From assembly GCA_900552125.1 (NCBI GenBank), contig URYK01000072.1:1-9108 (forward strand): a DNA stretch of 9,108 nt. The letters run 5' to 3'. Positions within the stretch are counted from its first letter, which is position 1. Every line of letters starts with the position of its first letter. The position numbers were made by a program, and so were the translations under genes. This document shows positions 1-6,652 of the stretch, piece after piece. The notes under the pieces were generated by a model that saw only the letters and a list, made by a program, of their open reading frames with translations, was not told the DNA's origin and ran no database searches. Source of the DNA: an uncultured Solobacterium sp. Its GTDB lineage: Bacteria; Bacillota_I; Bacilli_A; Erysipelotrichales; Erysipelotrichaceae.

Positions 1-288
1 GGTGGTCAGACACCACTTGCAAGACGTTTACCAAAACGTGGATTTACAAACTTCAATCGTAAGGAATATGCTATCGTAAATGTTGCTTCTTTAAATAAAT
101 TTGAAGATGGAACTGAAGTTACTCCAGAATTACTGATTGAATGTGGATTAGTTAAAAAAGAACTGGATGGAATTAAAATCCTAGGCGAAGGTGAATTAGA
201 GAAAAAACTTACTGTTAAAGCTAATAAGTTCTCTAAGTCAGCTATCGCTACCATTGAGCAGGCAGGCGGAAAAGCTGAGGTTATCTAA
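1..288 (+). CDS. rplO: 50S ribosomal protein L15, C-terminal part (5' end outside window)
   Basis: This is the last 95 codons of ribosomal protein L15, a large-subunit protein that joins late in 50S assembly. The frame is open from base 1 to the TAA at 286-288, so the start lies outside the window. The visible part opens with the basic rRNA-binding stretch [14 protein letters not shown]. It ends with the family's C-terminal block ([16 protein letters not shown], then an FS...A...IE.AGG motif). The next gene, secY, starts only 2 bases after the stop, as is usual in spc operons. The likely secY Shine-Dalgarno (GAGG at 277-280) lies inside this gene's last codons, which suggests translational coupling. 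Identification rests on recognised family sequence. Confidence 0.96.
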   Translation, partial: GGQTPLARRLPKRGFTNFNRKEYAIVNVASLNKFEDGTEVTPELLIECGLVKKELDGIKILGEGELEKKLTVKANKFSKSAIATIEQAGGKAEVI

Positions 289-290
289 TC

Positions 291-1595
291 ATGTTTAGGA
301 CCTTTGTAGACATGTTCAAGAATAAAGATATTCGTAATCGAATATTCTTTACTCTTGCCATGCTGTTCATCTTTCGCTTTGGTACAGCAATTACTGTACC
401 AGGCGTTGATGTAACCGAATTAACAAAAGGTATTCAAGACAGCTCACTGTTTGCGATGATAAACATGCTAGGCGGTGGTGGTCTGGAACAACTCTCCATT
501 TTTGCAATGGGTGTAGGTCCATACATTACTGCCTCCATTATTATTCAGCTGTTATCAATGGATGTTATCCCAGCTTTAACAGAACTTACTAAAGCTGGAG
601 CAAGCGGTAAGAAGAAAATCGATCGTTATACACGTTATTTAGCGGTCGTTTTGGCATTCTTTCAGGCAACAACTTTGATTTACAGTTTCTCAACACAATA
701 TAGTTCACTATTTACAAATGGTGGTGGATGGGCATCTATATTATATGTATCAACCATTCTAACTGCAGGTAGTATGTTCTTGTTGTGGATCGGAGATAGA
801 ATTAGTATGAAGGGAATCGGAAATGGTGTGTCAATGATTATTGCGGCTGGAATTATTGCTAGATTACCATATCAGTTTACAACTGCATGGCAAACACTAG
901 TTGACTCTAGCAGTAATAGTGCTACCTTCAATGGTATTCTAACATTTGGACTTTATATTATCTGTTATTTGCTAATTATTGTATTTGTAATATTTATGCA
1001 GACTGCAGAAAGAAAGATTCCAATCCAATATACATCCAGTACAGTAACTACAAAAAGAAAAGATATGACATATTTACCGCTTAAGATAAATTCTGCAAGT
1101 GTAATACCTGTCATCTTTGCTTCAGCAATAATGGTTGCTCCATTACAGATATGCCAATTAATCTGGCCTAATGCGGCTTGGGTTGAAACAATGCAGACTT
1201 ACATGGGGATGCAAACACCGATTAGCTTAGTTATTTATGTAATTTTGATTATTCTATTTACTTTCTTCTATACAGAATTGCAAGTGGATCCGGAAAAAAT
1301 TGCAGAGAATCTAGGAAAATCTGGTACATATATCCCAGGTATTCGTCCAGGTACAGAAACAAAAGAATATATTAATAAAGTATTATGTAGAATTACGGTT
1401 CTAGGTGCGTTAGGGCTTGCCTTTATCGCAGTATTACCTTATGCATTACCTTTAATACCAGGTGTTAACCTTCCTCAATCTATGGGAATTGGTGGTACTG
1501 GTATTATCATCGTTGTCGGTGTGGCAATGGAAACGGTAAAACAGATTGAAGGTCGCCTGACACAAAAATCTTACCGTGGATTTCTGCAAAGATAA
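291..1595 (+). CDS. secY: Protein translocase channel subunit SecY
   Basis: SecY is the membrane channel of the Sec translocon. With SecE, SecG and the SecA ATPase it exports unfolded preproteins and inserts membrane proteins. The 434-residue product matches the usual length and shows ten hydrophobic segments. Family landmarks are an N-terminal KDIRNRI stretch (12-18), the glycine-rich plug and TM2 region (GGGGLEQLSIFAMGVGPYIT, about 61-80), the GDRISMKGIGNGVSMII loop (168-184), ERKIPIQY in a cytosolic loop (240-247), and PGIRPGTETKEYI (349-361). Arg352 in that last loop corresponds to the Arg important for SecA function in E. coli. The C-terminal tail ends SYRGFLQR. The ATG at 291 is preferred over the in-frame ATG at 312 because the residues between them fit the normal SecY N-terminus. 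Confidence 0.98.
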   Translation: MFRTFVDMFKNKDIRNRIFFTLAMLFIFRFGTAITVPGVDVTELTKGIQDSSLFAMINMLGGGGLEQLSIFAMGVGPYITASIIIQLLSMDVIPALTELTKAGASGKKKIDRYTRYLAVVLAFFQATTLIYSFSTQYSSLFTNGGGWASILYVSTILTAGSMFLLWIGDRISMKGIGNGVSMIIAAGIIARLPYQFTTAWQTLVDSSSNSATFNGILTFGLYIICYLLIIVFVIFMQTAERKIPIQYTSSTVTTKRKDMTYLPLKINSASVIPVIFASAIMVAPLQICQLIWPNAAWVETMQTYMGMQTPISLVIYVILIILFTFFYTELQVDPEKIAENLGKSGTYIPGIRPGTETKEYINKVLCRITVLGALGLAFIAVLPYALPLIPGVNLPQSMGIGGTGIIIVVGVAMETVKQIEGRLTQKSYRGFLQR

Positions 1596-1613
1596 AAGAT
1601 AGAGGGTGAACCT

Positions 1614-2261
1614 ATGAATATCCTAATAATGGGAGGACCTGGTGCTGGTAAAGGCACTATGTCTGCTAAGATCGTAGAAAAATTTGACGTTAATCATATT
1701 TCAACAGGAGACATTTTCCGTAGTGAAATCGGAAAAGGAACTAAGCTTGGATTAGAAGCAAAAAGCTATATGGATAAAGGGCTTCTAGTTCCTGATGAAG
1801 TTGTAAATAATATGGTGAAAAGTTATTTGGAAAAATTAGAAGATAAGAAAAACGGTTTCTTGTTAGATGGATATCCAAGAACTTTAGATCAGGCAAAAGC
1901 ATTTGATGCTTTAGCTGAAGGAAGCGATTTAGCAATCGATAAAGTAATTGCTTTAGAAATCGATTTTGAAAAACTAGCTGATCGTGTTACTGGTCGTCGA
2001 ATTTGTAAAAATTGTGGTGAAATCTATCACATTAAATCCAAACCTAGTAAAGTGGAAGGTGTTTGCGATGTATGTGGTGGGGAACTATTCCAGCGTAAAG
2101 ATGATACAGTAGAAAGTTTAACTGTAAGATTGGAAGAATATAGCACACAGACTGCTCCAGTACTTGAATATTATGAAAGTAAAGGAATTGTCACTAAGAT
2201 TGATGCTAGTCAGCCAATTGATGCTGTATGGAATGATACACTATCAGCCCTGGAGAAGTAA
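1614..2261 (+). CDS. adk: Adenylate kinase, zinc-binding long form
   Basis: Adenylate kinase is a cytosolic enzyme that interconverts ATP + AMP and 2 ADP, balancing the adenylate pool. The 215-residue product has the P-loop GGPGAGKGT (7-15), the AMP-binding segment with STGDIFR (30-36), the DGYPRT motif (85-90) and the LID domain from about 128. The LID carries two CxxC pairs (C131/C134 and C151/C154), so it should hold a structural Zn ion as in other Gram-positive enzymes. The following RKDD and TVRLEEY segments are typical of the long form. A strong ribosome site, GAGGGTGA (1602-1609), sits 4 bases before the ATG. The position between secY and map is standard for Firmicutes. Confidence 0.98.
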   Translation: MNILIMGGPGAGKGTMSAKIVEKFDVNHISTGDIFRSEIGKGTKLGLEAKSYMDKGLLVPDEVVNNMVKSYLEKLEDKKNGFLLDGYPRTLDQAKAFDALAEGSDLAIDKVIALEIDFEKLADRVTGRRICKNCGEIYHIKSKPSKVEGVCDVCGGELFQRKDDTVESLTVRLEEYSTQTAPVLEYYESKGIVTKIDASQPIDAVWNDTLSALEK

Positions 2262-2264
2262 TTC

Positions 2265-3038
2265 ATGGTGAAAACCAAAACAAATCTAGAGTTGACAAAA
2301 ATGAGAAAAGCGGGTATAATTGTTGCGCTTGCACATCGTGCAGCAAGTGCAGCAATGCAACCCGGAATTACCACGCGGGAATTGAACAAAATCATTGAAG
2401 ATGTGATTTTGGAAAACGGTGCAACTCCGTCTTTCAAGGGTCTGTATGGATTTCCGGCAGCTGCCTGTATTTCTGTAAATTCTGTCGTAATACATGGTAT
2501 CCCAAGTGATACCGTTTTATGCGATGGAGACATTGTTTCAGTAGATATCGGTGCCTGTTATCAGGGATACCATGGTGACTCTGCATGGACATACGGAGTT
2601 GGTCAAATCAGTGATGAGGATTCAAAATTACTGCAGATCAGCGAAGAAGCACTTTTTATGGGTTTAAAAATGGCTAAAGCAGGGAATCATTTAACTGATA
2701 TTTCTCATGCAATCGGTGAGTATGTTTTTCAACATGGATATTCGATTCCTAGAGATTTTACAGGACATGGTATTGGAACTTCTGTCCATGAAGATCCGAC
2801 AGTTCCAAATTTTGGCCCGGCAGGTCGCGGCATTGTCTTAAAAGAAGGAATGACGTTAGCTGTAGAACCAATGGTTCATGCGGGCAAACCGCAGACAAAA
2901 GTGTTGTCAGATGGATGGGGTATAGGTACACGAGATGGTAGCAACTCAGCCCATTTTGAGCACACGATTGTAATTACAAACGATGGGTATGAAATACTCA
3001 CAACATTAAATAAGGAGGAACGTCCAGATAATGGGTAA
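2265..3038 (+). CDS. map: Type I methionine aminopeptidase
   Basis: This enzyme removes the initiator methionine from nascent proteins whose second residue is small, after deformylation. The 257-residue product has the pita-bread fold's five metal ligands in the expected contexts: Asp94 (VSVDIGA), Asp105 (YHGDSAWTY), His168 ([14 protein letters not shown]), Glu201 (LAVEPMV) and Glu232 ([10 protein letters not shown]). His77 (VIHGIP) matches the substrate-contacting His. There is no N-terminal SH3 or zinc-finger extension, so this is the short type Ia form. GGAGAAG (2252-2258), inside the end of adk, supports the ATG at 2265, 3 bases after the adk stop. Its early codons contain an exact consensus promoter (see 2292-2320). 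Its last 8 bases overlap infA. Confidence 0.97.
   Translation: MVKTKTNLELTKMRKAGIIVALAHRAASAAMQPGITTRELNKIIEDVILENGATPSFKGLYGFPAAACISVNSVVIHGIPSDTVLCDGDIVSVDIGACYQGYHGDSAWTYGVGQISDEDSKLLQISEEALFMGLKMAKAGNHLTDISHAIGEYVFQHGYSIPRDFTGHGIGTSVHEDPTVPNFGPAGRGIVLKEGMTLAVEPMVHAGKPQTKVLSDGWGIGTRDGSNSAHFEHTIVITNDGYEILTTLNKEERPDNG
2292..2320 (+). promoter_or_regulatory. Candidate intragenic sigma-A-type promoter inside map
   Basis: The -35 element TTGACA (2292-2297) and the -10 element TATAAT (2315-2320) both match consensus at all six positions and are separated by the ideal 17 bases. Transcription would start near 2327, on the coding strand. The first 20 or so codons of map would be missing from that transcript, but infA, rpmJ, rpsM, rpsK, rpoA and rplQ would all be carried. 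The match is seen directly; promoter activity is inferred. Part of the sequence is fixed by conserved residues ([11 protein letters not shown]), so coincidence is possible. Confidence 0.6.
3012..3018 (+). promoter_or_regulatory. infA Shine-Dalgarno inside map
   Basis: AAGGAGG lies in the last codons of map, 12 bases before the infA ATG, a slightly long spacing. Ribosomes finishing map would pass over it and stop 8 bases beyond the infA start codon. This points to coupled translation of the two genes. Confidence 0.75.
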
Positions 3039-3249
3039 ACAAGATGTTATTGAAATTGACGGAGTAGTAGAAGATACTCTGCCAAATGCAATGTTCAAGG
3101 TGAAACTGGCAAACGGACACGAAATTCTGGCTCACGTTTCTGGTAAAATCCGTATGCATTACATTCGCATTTTACCAGGGGACCGTGTTACCGTAGAAAT
3201 TTCACCATATGATTTAACACGTGGGCGTATAACATTCCGACATAAATAG
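3031..3249 (+). CDS. infA: Translation initiation factor IF-1
   Basis: IF-1 binds the ribosomal A site on the 30S subunit during initiation and works with IF-2 and IF-3. The 72-residue product has the standard length and is a single S1-type OB fold. It shows the near-invariant stretches [34 protein letters not shown] and [13 protein letters not shown]. The ATG at 3031 gives an N-terminus ([11 protein letters not shown]) that aligns with known IF-1 proteins, and it overlaps the end of map by 8 bases in a different frame. There is no KOW-domain gene between map and infA, although some Firmicutes have one there. Confidence 0.98.
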   Translation: MGKQDVIEIDGVVEDTLPNAMFKVKLANGHEILAHVSGKIRMHYIRILPGDRVTVEISPYDLTRGRITFRHK

Positions 3250-3272
3250 TCGTGAATTAAGGAGGAAAACGC

Positions 3273-3389
3273 ATGAAAGTAAGACCATCTGTCAAACCAA
3301 TATGCGATAAGTGCCGCATTATTAAACGTAAAGGCCGCGTTATGGTTATTTGCGAAAACCCAAAACACAAACAGAGACAAGGAAACTAA
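3273..3389 (+). CDS. rpmJ: 50S ribosomal protein L36 (zinc-ribbon form)
   Basis: This is a 38-codon gene for L36, the smallest large-subunit protein. It begins [20 protein letters not shown] and ends at a TAA at 3387-3389. The zinc ligands C11, C14, C27 and H32 are all present, so this is the zinc-binding (C+) form rather than the zinc-independent paralogue that some bacteria induce under zinc limitation. GGAGG at 3261-3265 lies 7 bases before the ATG. The gene sits between infA and rpsM, its usual place, with 15 bases to the next start. Confidence 0.97.
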   Translation: MKVRPSVKPICDKCRIIKRKGRVMVICENPKHKQRQGN

Positions 3390-3404
3390 TGGAGGTGTAA
3401 TGTA

Positions 3405-3770
3405 ATGGCTCGTATTGCAGGTGTTGACTTACCACGCGATAAACGCGTAGTAGTATCATTAACGTACATTTACGGTATCGGTCGCGCAACATCAGAAAAA
3501 ATTCTAGCAAAAACTGGAATTAGCGAAGATATCCGTGTAAAAGATTTAACAGAAGATCAGGTAAATGCAATTCGTACTGAAATCGACAGCATCAAGGTTG
3601 AAGGTGACCTACGTCGTGAAGTACAGTTAAACATCAAACGTTTAATGGAAATTGGATGTTACCGTGGAATCCGTCATAGAAGAGGATTACCAGTACGTGG
3701 ACAACGTACAAAAACAAATGCTCGTACGCGTAAAGGTCCAGTTCGTACAGTAGCAAATAAGAAGAAGTAG
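3405..3770 (+). CDS. rpsM: 30S ribosomal protein S13
   Basis: S13 sits in the head of the small subunit, contacts the P-site tRNA and forms bridges with the large subunit. The 121-residue product opens with [15 protein letters not shown] and contains the helix-two-turn-helix segment ([17 protein letters not shown]). It ends with the basic tail [20 protein letters not shown] that reaches the decoding region. GGAGGTG (3391-3397) lies 7 bases before the ATG. The 15-base gap from rpmJ is too short for the structured S4-binding leader that controls the E. coli alpha operon. Control here must work differently, as in other Firmicutes, where rpsD lies elsewhere. Confidence 0.98.
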   Translation: MARIAGVDLPRDKRVVVSLTYIYGIGRATSEKILAKTGISEDIRVKDLTEDQVNAIRTEIDSIKVEGDLRREVQLNIKRLMEIGCYRGIRHRRGLPVRGQRTKTNARTRKGPVRTVANKKK

Positions 3771-3791
3771 AACGATAGGAGGTAGTAAATA

Positions 3792-4187
3792 ATGGCAAAA
3801 AATGTAAAAGCGGGCGCACGTAAACGTAAGGCACGCAAGAATATTGCTCGTGGAGTTGCACATATCCACTCAACTTTTAACAATACCATCGTTACTATTA
3901 CTGACGAAAATGGAAACGCTGTAGCATGGTCTAGTGCAGGTGCATTAGGATTCAAAGGTTCTCGTAAATCAACTCCTTTTGCAGCACAAATGGCTGGAGA
4001 AGCTGCAGGTAAAGCAGCAATGGAAAATGGTATGAAAACAATTGCAGTTAGCGTAAAGGGTCCAGGACCAGGACGTGAAGCAGCTGTAAGAGCGCTACAG
4101 GTAGCAGGTCTGGAAATCACATTGATTAACGATGTAACGCCAATCCCGCACAACGGTTGTCGTCCACCTAAACGACCACGTGGTTAA
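3792..4187 (+). CDS. rpsK: 30S ribosomal protein S11
   Basis: S11 lies on the platform of the 30S subunit near the mRNA exit path and contacts 16S rRNA. The 131-residue product has the lysine- and arginine-rich N-terminus, then [17 protein letters not shown]. It has the conserved [13 protein letters not shown] segment and the signature C-terminus [18 protein letters not shown], where Asn-Gly is the site converted to isoaspartate in some S11 proteins. AGGAGGT (3777-3783) is 8 bases before the ATG. As in Firmicutes generally, rpoA follows directly, without rpsD. Confidence 0.98.
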   Translation: MAKNVKAGARKRKARKNIARGVAHIHSTFNNTIVTITDENGNAVAWSSAGALGFKGSRKSTPFAAQMAGEAAGKAAMENGMKTIAVSVKGPGPGREAAVRALQVAGLEITLINDVTPIPHNGCRPPKRPRG

Positions 4188-4202
4188 TGATTAACTGTAA
4201 TT

Positions 4203-4210
4203 GAGGAGGT
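4203..4210 (+). promoter_or_regulatory. rpoA Shine-Dalgarno that fixes its start
   Basis: GAGGAGGT is followed after 5 bases by the ATG at 4216. An in-frame TTG at 4201 lies immediately upstream of and partly within this site, so it cannot be the start that the site serves. It would also add residues not found in RpoA. The ATG at 4216 is therefore the better start. Confidence 0.85.
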
Positions 4211-4215
4211 ATAGT

Positions 4216-5175
4216 ATGCAAAAATTCGAACGTGCACAATTTGAAGTAAAAGAATATGATGAATCTCAACATTACGGGAAGTTTGTGTTTGAACCTTTAG
4301 AAAGAGGTTTTGGTACAACTATTGGAAATGCACTAAGACGTGTTTTACTCTCCTCTTTACCGGGAGCTGCCGTATTTTCAATTAAAGTTGATGGTGTTTA
4401 CCATGAGTTCACTTCAATTCCTGGAATTGTAGAGGACGTAACGGCAATCATTTTAAATATCAAAACCCTTGTTATGAGTATTCAAGATGATGAAATTTAT
4501 ACATTAAGAATCTCTAAACAAGGTCCAGGCGAAGTAACCGGTGCTGATATTATCTGTCCTGAAGGTGTTGAGGTATTAAGTAAAGATTTACATATCTGTA
4601 CACTTGAAGAGGGCGGTATGCTGGAAATGGAACTTCAGGCTAGAGTTGGTAGAGGATATGTTAGTGCTGATACAAACAAACAGCTTTATCAGACTCCAAA
4701 TCAGCCTTTAGGAATCATTTATACAGATTCAATTTATACACCAATTGAAAAAGTATCCTATAATGTTGAACCAACTCGTGTTGGGCAGGATGCTCACTAT
4801 GATAAGGTTACTCTTGAAATTTGGACAGACTCTTCTATTAGTCCAGCAGAATCTGTTGCATTAGCAAGTAAGATTCTAATTGACCATTTATCTTTATTGA
4901 CAGATGTTCATGATGCTGTGAATGATATGGAATCAGTGATGAAAGAAGCACAAGGGGAAGTTCAAAACAAGGGTCTTGTTATGATGATTGAAGACCTAGA
5001 CTTATCCGTTCGTTCATATAACTGTTTAAAACGTGCTGGTATTCAGACTGTTGAAGAACTAACACAAAGAACTGAAGATGAAATGATGCGTGTAAGAAAC
5101 TTAGGTAAGAAATCATTAAAAGAAGTTAAAGATAAGATTTATGACTTAGGTTTAAGTTTTAAATCATATGAATAA
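4216..5175 (+). CDS. rpoA: DNA-directed RNA polymerase alpha subunit
   Basis: The alpha subunit dimerises to start RNA polymerase assembly and contacts activators and UP-element DNA. The 319-residue product has an N-terminal assembly domain with GKFVFEPLERGFGTTIGNALRRVLLSSLPGAA-type sequence (about 21-52), IVEDVTAIILNIK (71-83), RVGRGYVSADTNK (143-155) and IDSIYTP-like sequence near 171-176. An acidic, flexible linker follows at about 235-255. The C-terminal domain is a helix-hairpin-helix fold with LSVRSYNCLKRAGI and VRNLGKKSL. Arg266, Asn269 and Lys299 match the DNA-contacting residues of the E. coli domain (R265, N268, K298). Length and both domains are intact. It lies between rpsK and rplQ in the alpha operon. 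Confidence 0.98.
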   Translation: MQKFERAQFEVKEYDESQHYGKFVFEPLERGFGTTIGNALRRVLLSSLPGAAVFSIKVDGVYHEFTSIPGIVEDVTAIILNIKTLVMSIQDDEIYTLRISKQGPGEVTGADIICPEGVEVLSKDLHICTLEEGGMLEMELQARVGRGYVSADTNKQLYQTPNQPLGIIYTDSIYTPIEKVSYNVEPTRVGQDAHYDKVTLEIWTDSSISPAESVALASKILIDHLSLLTDVHDAVNDMESVMKEAQGEVQNKGLVMMIEDLDLSVRSYNCLKRAGIQTVEELTQRTEDEMMRVRNLGKKSLKEVKDKIYDLGLSFKSYE

Positions 5176-5201
5176 ATATTCGCAAGGGAGGTTAATGACC
5201 A

Positions 5202-5567
5202 ATGTGGAATCGTAAATTAGGACGTAAAGCTGACCACCGTAAAGCTTTATTACGTAACATGGCTACATCAGTGATCGCTTATGGTCAAATTGAAACTACA
5301 GAAATGAAGGCAAAGGAACTTCGTTCCGTTGTTGATGAACTAATTACATTGGCAAAACGTGGTGACCTACACGCACGTCGTCAGGCTGCTAGCTACGTAC
5401 GTAATGTAGTTGTTGATGAAAAAACAGGACAAACTGCTCTTCAGAAACTATTTGATGAAATTGGACCTGCTTATGCAGATCGTAAAGGTGGATATACTCG
5501 TGTTGTAAAAACTAGAGTTCGCCGTGGTGATGCTGCTCCAATGGCAATCATTGAATTAGTTAAATAA
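5202..5567 (+). CDS. rplQ: 50S ribosomal protein L17
   Basis: L17 is a large-subunit protein near the peptide exit tunnel. The 121-residue product shows [17 protein letters not shown] at the N-terminus, then [33 protein letters not shown] and the C-terminal [25 protein letters not shown]. The second residue is Trp (MWNRKLG), where many orthologues have a small residue, so the initiator Met is unlikely to be removed. AAGGGAGG (5184-5191) lies 10 bases before the ATG. It is the last gene of the ribosomal cluster and is followed by a terminator. Confidence 0.98.
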   Translation: MWNRKLGRKADHRKALLRNMATSVIAYGQIETTEMKAKELRSVVDELITLAKRGDLHARRQAASYVRNVVVDEKTGQTALQKLFDEIGPAYADRKGGYTRVVKTRVRRGDAAPMAIIELVK

Positions 5568-5577
5568 TTATAAAATT

Positions 5578-5603
5578 AAGCCCTAATTAAAAGGGCTTTT
5601 TTT
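5578..5603 (+). terminator. Intrinsic terminator of the spc-alpha operon
   Basis: A perfect 7-bp stem, AAGCCCT (5578-5584) with AGGGCTT (5592-5598), encloses a 7-base AT-rich loop and runs into a T tract (5597-5603). It starts 10 bases after the rplQ stop and separates the ribosomal unit from the next genes. Confidence 0.93.
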
Positions 5604-5657
5604 CTATTATGTAGAAATCATTTATCATAAAAAGTATGGATAAATGTATATAATAAC

Positions 5658-5666
5658 TGATATAAT
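5658..5666 (+). promoter_or_regulatory. Extended -10 promoter for the VanY-CapA-TrmR operon
   Basis: TGATATAAT is a perfect extended -10 element (TG, one base, TATAAT at 5661-5666). No good -35 lies 17 bases upstream (GGATAA), which extended -10 promoters tolerate. A second TATAAT at 5649-5654 lies 12 bases upstream and could be an alternative. The start point would be about 5672, giving a leader of under 20 bases before the first gene. The stretch 5604-5689 contains no gene. Confidence 0.7.
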
Positions 5667-5689
5667 AATTAAGGTTAGTGAGGGATTTT

Positions 5690-6652
5690 ATGAAAAAGAA
5701 AAAATTACTACTTATTCCTTTTATATGTATATTATCGAGTTGTGATTTACAAGTTACAAAGAATGAAGTAGCAGATTGTGAAAATACGATTGCTTTAGAA
5801 TATGCACCAGAAAATAGTGATAAATCGGTTAAACAAGTATATTGTGATATTGAAACTACAAATAATCTTGAAGAAGTAGATACATTTATAAAAAATAAAT
5901 ATAATGCAGCTAAAATTACTGAATTTCTAAGTCTTCCATATTATCATAGTGATTTGACAGAGCGTTATATTGCATATGATGATGGAAGTAAGTCTGTTGA
6001 AGATATTGTTACTCAAGTGAATATAGGTTTAGATCAGCCTTATTTTACTAATGTAAAAACAATAGAAGATACAGAGGATACTTTGCTTCTAGTTAATAAG
6101 TATAATGCTTTGCCAGAGAATTATGAGCCAACAAACTTAGTATCAACTCCTAATGCATGTGTTATAGGTGTAGATTATTCATGTCAAACAGAAACACAAT
6201 ATTTGAGAAAAGAAGTTGCAGAAGCGTTTTCTTCATTAGTGAATGGTGGAAAAGAACAAGGAATAAATATTAAGGCAATTGCTAGTTATAGAAGTTATAG
6301 CTATCAAAAAAATCTATATGATTACTATGCTAATACAGAAGGAAAAGAATATGCAGATAAATATTATGCTCGTCCTGGTCAAAGTGAACATAATAGTGCT
6401 TTAGCAGTAGATGTTACATTAAACAATGAGAACTTTAATGAAATAGAAAATTCAGAGGATTATGATTGGTTAATTAATAATATTGCAAATTATGGATTCA
6501 TATTACGATATCCTAAAGATAAAGTTGAAATAACAGGTTATCAATATGAATCATGGCATTTACGTTATGTTGGTGTAGAAGCTGCCCAGGAAATGACAAA
6601 ACAAAATTTAACTTTAGATGAATATATCGCTAGAAAGGAGGTACAAGAATGA
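5690..6652 (+). CDS. VanY-type D-alanyl-D-alanine carboxypeptidase, lipoprotein (M15B family)
   Basis: The likely role is removal of the terminal D-Ala from peptidoglycan stem peptides outside the cell. The 320-residue product begins with a lipoprotein signal (MKKKKLLLIPFICILSSC), so Cys18 should be lipidated. An N-terminal part (about 47-130, with YIAYDDGS and VNIGLDQPYFTNV) is common to Firmicute VanY proteins. The catalytic domain starts at LVNKYNALPENY (134-145). Zinc ligands are His234 and Asp241 in SEHNSALAVD and His290 in ESWH, with Glu287 as catalytic base; Arg201 lies in SYRSYSYQ. The usual Gly of SxHxxGxAxD is Ala237. Four further cysteines (30, 52, 157, 165) lie outside the membrane. 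The ATG at 5690 is chosen over the GTG at 5678, which abuts the ribosome site GAGGGA (5680-5685). No vanH/A/X or two-component genes are nearby, so this is probably wall remodelling, not vancomycin resistance. Confidence 0.88.
   Translation: MKKKKLLLIPFICILSSCDLQVTKNEVADCENTIALEYAPENSDKSVKQVYCDIETTNNLEEVDTFIKNKYNAAKITEFLSLPYYHSDLTERYIAYDDGSKSVEDIVTQVNIGLDQPYFTNVKTIEDTEDTLLLVNKYNALPENYEPTNLVSTPNACVIGVDYSCQTETQYLRKEVAEAFSSLVNGGKEQGINIKAIASYRSYSYQKNLYDYYANTEGKEYADKYYARPGQSEHNSALAVDVTLNNENFNEIENSEDYDWLINNIANYGFILRYPKDKVEITGYQYESWHLRYVGVEAAQEMTKQNLTLDEYIARKEVQE
6634..6642 (+). promoter_or_regulatory. Strong Shine-Dalgarno for the CapA-like gene
   Basis: AAAGGAGGT lies inside the last codons of the VanY gene, 6 bases before the ATG at 6649. 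The ATG overlaps the upstream TGA as ATGA. This is the strongest ribosome site in the operon, so the second gene may be translated at least as well as the first. Confidence 0.85.

Noticed and set aside
3674..4153. Long open frame on the minus strand across rpsM and rpsK
   Set aside because: It is the antisense shadow of two certain ribosomal protein genes, has no ribosome site and encodes no recognisable protein.
4201..4215. In-frame TTG upstream start for rpoA adding MRRYS
   Set aside because: The added codons coincide with the Shine-Dalgarno GAGGAGGT at 4203-4210, and RpoA orthologues lack them; the ATG at 4216 is better.
4897..4926. TTGACA with AATGAT 18 bases later inside rpoA, as a possible rplQ promoter
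   Set aside because: The -10 matches only four of six bases and lacks an extended TG, so it is not better than chance in AT-rich coding DNA.
5195..5215. Six-codon frame (ATG ACC AAT GTG GAA TCG TAA) overlapping the start of rplQ
   Set aside because: Its ATG is only 3 bases after the ribosome site, too close for efficient initiation, while rplQ's ATG is at 10 bases. Probably chance.
5954..5980. TTGACA followed by TATGAT inside the VanY gene
   Set aside because: The spacer is only 15 bases and the -10 is imperfect; the operon already has a better promoter and the downstream genes are coupled to it.
5690..6652. Vancomycin-resistance role for the VanY homologue
   Set aside because: No ligase, dehydrogenase, VanX or VanRS genes are present, and VanY-type carboxypeptidases are common in ordinary wall metabolism.
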